In this document: positions 24,603 through 29,251 of the stretch, piece after piece
Layout: every line of letters starts with the position of its first letter
Numbering within the stretch: position 1 is the first letter of the stretch
NCBI GenBank assembly: GCA_934394595.1
Contig: CAKRRX010000021.1
Location: forward strand, 1-29,251
Source: an uncultured Blautia sp.
GTDB lineage: Bacteria; Bacillota; Clostridia; Lachnospirales; Lachnospiraceae
Direction of reading: 5' to 3'
Length of the DNA: 29,251 nt
Made by a program: the position numbers and the translations under genes
The notes under the pieces: generated by a model
What the model was told of the DNA's origin: nothing
The model's input: the letters and a program-made list of their open reading frames with translations, nothing else
Database searches by the model: none

Positions 24603-24621
24603 AAGTTATTTTTATAACGAA

Positions 24622-24675
24622 AACACCCCTGCCAGACAAAAGAGGAATTATCTTCCTTTGCCGTACAGGGGTATT
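24622..24675 (-). terminator. Terminator of the pheST-phosphatase operon
   Basis: In the minus-strand direction ACCCCTG pairs with CAGGGGT, enclosing a second stem (CAAAGGAA with TTCCTCTTTTG), followed by GTTTTCG. It stands just after the phosphatase stop codon. Confidence 0.75.
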
Positions 24676-24684
24676 ATAACACAT

Positions 24685-25305
24685 TTAATCCAATGTGGCG
24701 TAAACTTTATCTTCCTCAAGAAAACGGGCTACACCGTTTTTCACCTCAACCAGATTAATGCTGCAGTTAGGCGGAACACAACCATGCCAGTAATTCTGCG
24801 GATCTTTATAAATATTCTGCAGCAATGCTCTTACCGCACATCCATGGGAGGAAATCAGAACTGTTTTGTCTTCCAGAGACGGATCATGGATCTTCTCTTC
24901 CCAGAAATCATGGGTTCTGTCCATTACATCCTGAATATTCTCTCCGTTCTTTGGTCTTGGAAATTTCAGAGGATCCCTGAAAAACAGATCAAATTCCGGT
25001 GTTCCGTCATCCATGGCACCGCCTGATCTCATAATCTTCCCTTCCAGAACTCCAAAATTGATTTCCTGGATTCTTGGATCCGGGATCACAGGAATCTGAC
25101 GGTCACGGATAATCTGTGCCGCTGTCTGTCTTGCCCGGATCAGCGGACTTGTGAAACAGATATCAAAGGGGATGTCCTTTAATGCCTCACCAGTCCGTCT
25201 TGCCAGCTCGATTCCTTCCTCTGCTAGAGGAATATCCTCAGCACCCTGTGCCTTACGGAGACGATTCCAGGGCGTTATCCCATGTCTTATAATATATAGC
25301 AGCAT
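24685..25305 (-). CDS. Histidine phosphatase family protein (phosphoglycerate mutase-like)
   Basis: This 206-residue protein has the catalytic phosphohistidine motif RHG at residues 7-9 (YIIRHGITPWN), the second conserved Arg in TSPLIRARQTA, and the late catalytic His in LISSHGCAVRALL. Proteins of this class include phosphoglycerate mutases, alpha-ribazole phosphatases (CobC) and general phosphatases. The substrate cannot be fixed from the sequence. Its ATG overlaps the pheT stop by one base (TGATG), so it is translationally coupled and shares the T-box control of pheST. Confidence 0.85.
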   Translation of the reverse strand: MLLYIIRHGITPWNRLRKAQGAEDIPLAEEGIELARRTGEALKDIPFDICFTSPLIRARQTAAQIIRDRQIPVIPDPRIQEINFGVLEGKIMRSGGAMDDGTPEFDLFFRDPLKFPRPKNGENIQDVMDRTHDFWEEKIHDPSLEDKTVLISSHGCAVRALLQNIYKDPQNYWHGCVPPNCSINLVEVKNGVARFLEEDKVYATLD

Positions 25306-27722
25306 CAGCTTCTCAACTCGATTCCAAGTCCTTCCAGACCGTTTAATATCTTCTTCATCGCAGAAGAAATCTCATTTTCTTCCAAAGTCTTGTCATGGTC
25401 GCGGAATACAAGTGCATATGCCATGGACTTATAACCACTCTTGATCTGGCTTCCTTCGTAAATATCAAACAGCTGATAGCTCTCCAGGATCTTTCCACCT
25501 CTCTGGATCAGGATATCCTCAATCTGTCCGGCCAGCACATGCTTCGGAACTACCATACTAAGGTCACGTGTAACAGCCGGATATTTTGCAATACCAGTAA
25601 ATTTGTGGTTGAAGTTTGCAAATTCCAGAACGCTCTTGATATCGATCATTGCAATATATGCACGGTCACCAATTCCATAATTTGCAGCAACAAGAGGATG
25701 AACCTCTCCAAGATAACCTACAACAGTTCCCTCATATACCATGTTTGCCTGTCTTCCAGGATGAAGGAATGGTTTCTCACTTGCAGGATCATACTCCATT
25801 TTTTTCTTCATTCCGATCTTTTCAAAGAACTCCTCGCAAACACCCTTCATATCAAAGAAATCGCCATTTCCATACATTCCGAGAGTAAACATGGTTCGCT
25901 CATCTGGCAGCTCTGTCAGAGGAAGTGCCTTTGGAAGATATACATTTCCCAGCTCATACAGGCGAACATCTTTATTTCTTCTATTGTAGTTAGTAGCAAG
26001 GGAAGAAAGCATTCCGTTCAGAGTGCTGGTACGCATGATGCTGTAGTCCTCACCAAGAGGATTGCTGATGGTGATCACCTGACGAAGGGCATGATCCTGT
26101 GGGATTCTCAGTTTATCAAACACCTTCGGGCTCTCAAAGGAATAGGTCATACCCTCGGAGAATCCGCAGTACTCAGCGATATCTCTTGCAATATTCTCGA
26201 TACGGAGCTTGAATGGCATTTTTCCTGTGGTAGCCTCACCAGATGGTAAAGTAGTAGGAATCTTATCATATCCATAGAAACGTGCAACCTCCTCGGCCAC
26301 ATCTGCCATACAATGGATATCCTGGCGGAAGGTAGGCGCTACGATCTCATTTGTCTCCTCATCATAAGTAAGCTCAATTTTTGCAAGATAACCAAGCATC
26401 TCCTCTTTGGAAAGGCTGGTTCCAAGAAGGCCATTGATACGGTCCGGCTCAAATTTTACGCGGGATGGCTCACTGACTTTATTGCAGATATCAACCATGC
26501 CCCCTACCACTTCACCGGCACCAAGCTCTTCCATCAGCTGGCAGGCTCTGTCGATTGCGGCCTTTGCATTATTCGGATCAAGACCTTTTTCAAATTTACC
26601 GGAAGCATCTGTACGAAGTCCGATTCTCTTGGAAGAAAGTCTGATATTTGTTCCATCAAAGCATGCTGCCTCAAAAAGAACAGTGTGTACATTATCTGTG
26701 ATCATGGAATTCTCGCCACCCATAATACCGGCGATTCCCACTGGCTTCTCGCCATCACAGATCATAAGTACATTCTCATCCATAGTACGCTCCTGGCCAT
26801 CCAGTGTAACAAATTTCTCATCTTTGTTGGCACAGCGTACGACGATTTCATGATTTGCAATGGTATCAAGGTCGTAAGCATGCATTGGCTGTCCAAACTC
26901 TTCCATTACATAGTTGGTGATATCTACCAGGTTATTGATAGGGCGGATTCCATTGGAAGCCAGGCAGCGCTGCATCCATTTCGGAGATGGGCCGATTTTT
27001 ATATTTTTTACCACTCTTGCGCAGTAACGTGGACAAAGCTCTGGTTCTTCTACAGTTACTTTCACATAGTCGGAAGCTTTTTCATCATTTCCTGTCTCTT
27101 TTACTTCCGGCGGGCAGAATTTTTTACCAAAGGTAGCTGCAGCCTCTCTTGCGATTCCAAGAACTCCATAGCAGTCTACACGGTTGGATGTGATCTCATA
27201 TTCAAAAACCACATCATCCAGTCCAAGTGCCTTCACAGCACTTTCTCCTACCACTGCATCCTCTGGAAAAATATAAATTCCATATTCCGGAGCCTCCGGA
27301 TACATGTCACGGTTGCTTCCAAGCTCTTCGATGGAACACAGCATACCATTTGACTCAATTCCACGAAGCTTTCCGGCTTTGATCCTGATTCCGCCAGGAG
27401 TCATCTTTCCATCATGGCCACCAGCTACCCGTCCGCCATCCAGAACAACCGGAACCTTATCTCCCTCTTTTACATTAGGAGCGCCGGTAACGATCTGAAT
27501 CGTCTCATTTCCCACATTCACCTGACAGATGATCAGTTTATCTGCATCAGGGTGTTTCTCAATTTTCTCGATCTGTCCGATCACGATCTTGTCAAGGTCT
27601 GCATCGAGCTTAGTAAATCCCTCTACTTTTGTTCCTGACAAAGTCATTGCATCTGTATATTCCTGTGCGGTTACGTCAAGATCCGGCACATACATTTTCA
27701 TCCATGATAATGAAGTATTCAT
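25305..27722 (-). CDS. pheT: Phenylalanine-tRNA ligase beta subunit
   Basis: 805 residues, the usual length. Domains in order: an N-terminal tRNA-binding (EMAP-like) domain at about 40-150, the B3/B4 editing domain, the B5 domain, the catalytic-like core and the C-terminal anticodon-binding FDX-ACB domain at about 710-805 (KYPAVTRDLSMVVP, YKSMAYALVFRDHDKTL). It forms the alpha2-beta2 enzyme with PheS. The ATG has GAGAAGAGG upstream. It starts 110 bases after pheS, a gap filled by the structured element described separately. Confidence 0.97.
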   Translation of the reverse strand: MNTSLSWMKMYVPDLDVTAQEYTDAMTLSGTKVEGFTKLDADLDKIVIGQIEKIEKHPDADKLIICQVNVGNETIQIVTGAPNVKEGDKVPVVLDGGRVAGGHDGKMTPGGIRIKAGKLRGIESNGMLCSIEELGSNRDMYPEAPEYGIYIFPEDAVVGESAVKALGLDDVVFEYEITSNRVDCYGVLGIAREAAATFGKKFCPPEVKETGNDEKASDYVKVTVEEPELCPRYCARVVKNIKIGPSPKWMQRCLASNGIRPINNLVDITNYVMEEFGQPMHAYDLDTIANHEIVVRCANKDEKFVTLDGQERTMDENVLMICDGEKPVGIAGIMGGENSMITDNVHTVLFEAACFDGTNIRLSSKRIGLRTDASGKFEKGLDPNNAKAAIDRACQLMEELGAGEVVGGMVDICNKVSEPSRVKFEPDRINGLLGTSLSKEEMLGYLAKIELTYDEETNEIVAPTFRQDIHCMADVAEEVARFYGYDKIPTTLPSGEATTGKMPFKLRIENIARDIAEYCGFSEGMTYSFESPKVFDKLRIPQDHALRQVITISNPLGEDYSIMRTSTLNGMLSSLATNYNRRNKDVRLYELGNVYLPKALPLTELPDERTMFTLGMYGNGDFFDMKGVCEEFFEKIGMKKKMEYDPASEKPFLHPGRQANMVYEGTVVGYLGEVHPLVAANYGIGDRAYIAMIDIKSVLEFANFNHKFTGIAKYPAVTRDLSMVVPKHVLAGQIEDILIQRGGKILESYQLFDIYEGSQIKSGYKSMAYALVFRDHDKTLEENEISSAMKKILNGLEGLGIELRS

Positions 27723-27757
27723 TTTTTAATCCTCTTCTCAATCTAATATTTATTGAT

Positions 27758-27836
27758 GTTAGGGGCAGAAAGTATTTTGTCCCTAACCTGATATCCACGA
27801 ATTGCACCGCCGCAAAGCAGTTCGCTCAATTATCAG
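27758..27836 (-). repeat. Structured intercistronic element, copy B (pheS-pheT gap)
   Basis: The outer stem CTGATA/TATCAG (27831-27836 with 27788-27793) includes the pheS stop codon. Inside are ATTG/CAAT (27827-27830 with 27801-27804) and an apical hairpin CTGC-TTT-GCGG. A second hairpin with 7-bp arms GTTAGGG/CCCTAAC (27758-27787) follows. By hand alignment, 33 of 40 positions of the core match copy A at 5894-5968. Both copies sit right at the upstream stop codon. The second stem differs in sequence (GTTAAATG versus GTTAGGG) but stays paired in each. Unknown family. Confidence 0.65.
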
Positions 27837-28858
27837 AACTGTTTCAGGAAACGGATGTCGTTCTCATAAAGCAGTCGCATATCATCGATCTCATATTTCA
27901 GAAGAGCGATACGCTCAAGACCTACACCAAATGCAAATCCTGTATATTCTTCCGGATCAATACCGCACATACGAAGCACATTGGGATGAACAGTTCCGCA
28001 GCCAAGGATTTCGATCCATCCGGAGCCTTTACAGAAGCGACAGCCTTTTCCACCACATTTGAAGCAGGAAACATCTACCTCTGCACTTGGCTCTGTAAAT
28101 GGGAAATGATGAGGTCTGAATTTTGTCTTTGTTTCAGGTCCGAAAAGCTCTTTTGCAAATACTTCCAGAGTTCCCTTCAAATCTGCGAATGTAATATTCT
28201 TATCAATTACAAGTCCCTCAATCTGATGGAAAGAAGGAGAATGTGTTGCATCTACCTCATCAGAACGGAATACACGTCCTGGTGCGATCATACGGATCGG
28301 CAGATTGCCTTTTTCCATGGTACGAGCCTGAACCGGTGATGTCTGGGAACGAAGAAGGATAGAATCATTGATAAAGAAAGTATCCTGCTCATCTCTTGCA
28401 GGATGGTTCTCCGGAATATTCAGCTTGGTAAAGTTATAATCTGCGTACTCTACTTCCGGTCCTTCTACCACCTCATAACCCATTCCGATGAAGATTCGCT
28501 CCACCTCTTCCAGGGCAATGCTGTTAGGATGACGGTGGCCGATTTTTGCTTTTTTTGCAGGAAGAGTAACGTCAATCACTTCGGCCTTCATCTTCTCTTC
28601 ACGGACTGCTTCTTCCAGCTTCTGTTTGGATTCTTCCAGAAGTCCCTCGATCTTGGCTCTTGTTTCATTTACAAGCTGTCCAACCTTTGGTCTCTCTTCT
28701 GGGGAAACATCCTTCATTCCTTTTAGGATTGCAGTCAGCTCACCTTTCTTTCCAAGATATGCAACGCGCACATCATTTAACTTGTCCAGGCCCTCGGATT
28801 CCTCGATCCTCATTCTGGCGTTTTCAGCCAGTTCCTGAAGTCTTTCTCTCATATCCAT
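27833..28858 (-). CDS. pheS: Phenylalanine-tRNA ligase alpha subunit
   Basis: 341 residues. An N-terminal coiled coil (1-85) binds tRNA. The class II core follows, with the motif-2 region ([20 protein letters not shown]) and motif 3 ([13 protein letters not shown]). A [16 protein letters not shown] knuckle near residue 268 is a variant seen in many Firmicutes. The ATG has AAAGGAG 9 bases upstream; a second in-frame ATG lies two codons later and is less well placed. A T-box upstream senses uncharged tRNA-Phe. Confidence 0.97.
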   Translation of the reverse strand: MDMRERLQELAENARMRIEESEGLDKLNDVRVAYLGKKGELTAILKGMKDVSPEERPKVGQLVNETRAKIEGLLEESKQKLEEAVREEKMKAEVIDVTLPAKKAKIGHRHPNSIALEEVERIFIGMGYEVVEGPEVEYADYNFTKLNIPENHPARDEQDTFFINDSILLRSQTSPVQARTMEKGNLPIRMIAPGRVFRSDEVDATHSPSFHQIEGLVIDKNITFADLKGTLEVFAKELFGPETKTKFRPHHFPFTEPSAEVDVSCFKCGGKGCRFCKGSGWIEILGCGTVHPNVLRMCGIDPEEYTGFAFGVGLERIALLKYEIDDMRLLYENDIRFLKQF

Positions 28859-28945
28859 GGTTCATTTCTCCTTTATTCTTATGATCTGCCAGGTGGGTGG
28901 ATGAAAGGGAGTAATAGGCAATTCCGTTGGAAACTTCTATTACAT

Positions 28946-29192
28946 AAAAAAAGCTCCATCCCCTGTAAAAGGGACGAAGCATATCCGCGGTACCACCCTG
29001 ATTCCCGAATAAACGGGCTCTCTTGCCGCTTAACGCGCAGCATCACGACGCTTCCTACTGATAAGATTCAGAAACGCAGCTCCGGTGCGAAACTCAGATA
29101 TCACCTGAACTTAAGGAAGCTTACAGCCGGTGGCTTCCTCTCTCTGTAAGAAAATGATCTCCTAAAAACACCTTCCTGGCTTTTTCTCTTTT
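28946..29192 (-). promoter_or_regulatory. T-box riboswitch for phenylalanine upstream of pheST
   Basis: The canonical T-box sequence AGGGTGGTACCGCGG is at 28985-28999 on the minus strand. The stem I apical part (GGAAGC/GCTTCC) is at about 29116-29141. A TTC Phe specifier at 29107-29109 is followed by A, as expected. The terminator arms are GCTTCGTCCC and GGGATGGAGC (28953-28980) with seven T (28946-28952). Uncharged tRNA-Phe should pair with specifier and T-box and open the terminator. The specifier call was made by eye from the loop context. Confidence 0.93.
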
Positions 29193-29195
29193 CTT

Positions 29196-29224
29196 ACTAT
29201 GCCACAAGGTATGAAATCTGTCAA
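29196..29224 (-). promoter_or_regulatory. Promoter of the T-box-pheST operon
   Basis: Perfect TTGACA (29219-29224), a 17-base spacer and CATAGT (29196-29201). The remaining bases to the window end are A/T-rich and hold nothing I can identify. Confidence 0.75.
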
Positions 29225-29251
29225 GTGATTATTTTTTCTTTTCCTCACTGT

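Noticed and set aside
24673..24681. Extended -10 sequence TGTTATAAT directly before the pheST-operon terminator
   Set aside because: No -35 at a workable distance, and a transcript from here would run straight into the terminator. The A/T match is probably chance.
26313..27353. 346-codon frame antisense to pheT
   Set aside because: It lies wholly inside pheT, with no ribosome site or domain.

Overview
The window looks like chromosome of a low-GC Gram-positive anaerobe, most likely a gut Lachnospiraceae acetogen related to Blautia. The evidence is the CO dehydrogenase/acetyl-CoA synthase genes, a T-box before pheS, the DUF512-der-plsY-gpsA run, strong AGGAGG ribosome sites and sigma-A promoters with 17-bp spacers. 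The genus is inferred from gene content only. I saw no tRNA, rRNA, CRISPR array, insertion sequence or phage gene.

Left part (1-7.6 kb, minus strand): a Wood-Ljungdahl carbonyl-branch cluster. In transcription order it holds a His/Cys-rich metal-binding protein, a CooT-like nickel protein, metF, cooC, the CO dehydrogenase (acsA/cooS), a second cooC, and acsB, which ends 41 bases from the window edge. The nickel-handling proteins come first, the enzymes that need Ni-Fe-S clusters come last, and each catalytic gene has a CooC ATPase just upstream. The leader (about 7.6-7.8 kb) carries a promoter and a terminator-like hairpin and looks attenuated. The metF-cooC and cooC-acsA gaps hold further strong hairpins.

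Middle part (8-20 kb): housekeeping. A plus-strand aldo/keto reductase (8.1-8.9 kb) converges on a minus-strand operon DUF512-der-plsY-gpsA. A divergent plus-strand prs (PRPP synthase) follows. Next comes the minus-strand operon lepB-rbgA-rnhB-yraN-pgeF, then rplS with its own leader and terminator, then map. LepB has Arg where the catalytic Lys is expected.

Right part (20-29 kb): a plus-strand MATE transporter sits behind a promoter-proximal 13-bp hairpin. Facing it is a minus-strand two-gene unit with its own promoter: a MotA/TolQ/ExbB-type channel with a long cytoplasmic helical tail, and a MotB/OmpA-type partner. This pair resembles ZorA-ZorB of Zorya anti-phage systems but has no ZorC/D/E next to it. 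The window ends with the minus-strand operon T-box(Phe)-pheS-pheT-histidine phosphatase.

The observations most worth following are: (1) a structured element of about 75 nt, found twice, in the metF-cooC and pheS-pheT gaps, directly after the upstream stop codon and with compensatory changes in its stems; (2) the stand-alone ZorAB-like motor pair; (3) the nickel-supply module and its possible attenuator leader; (4) the LepB Lys-to-Arg change.
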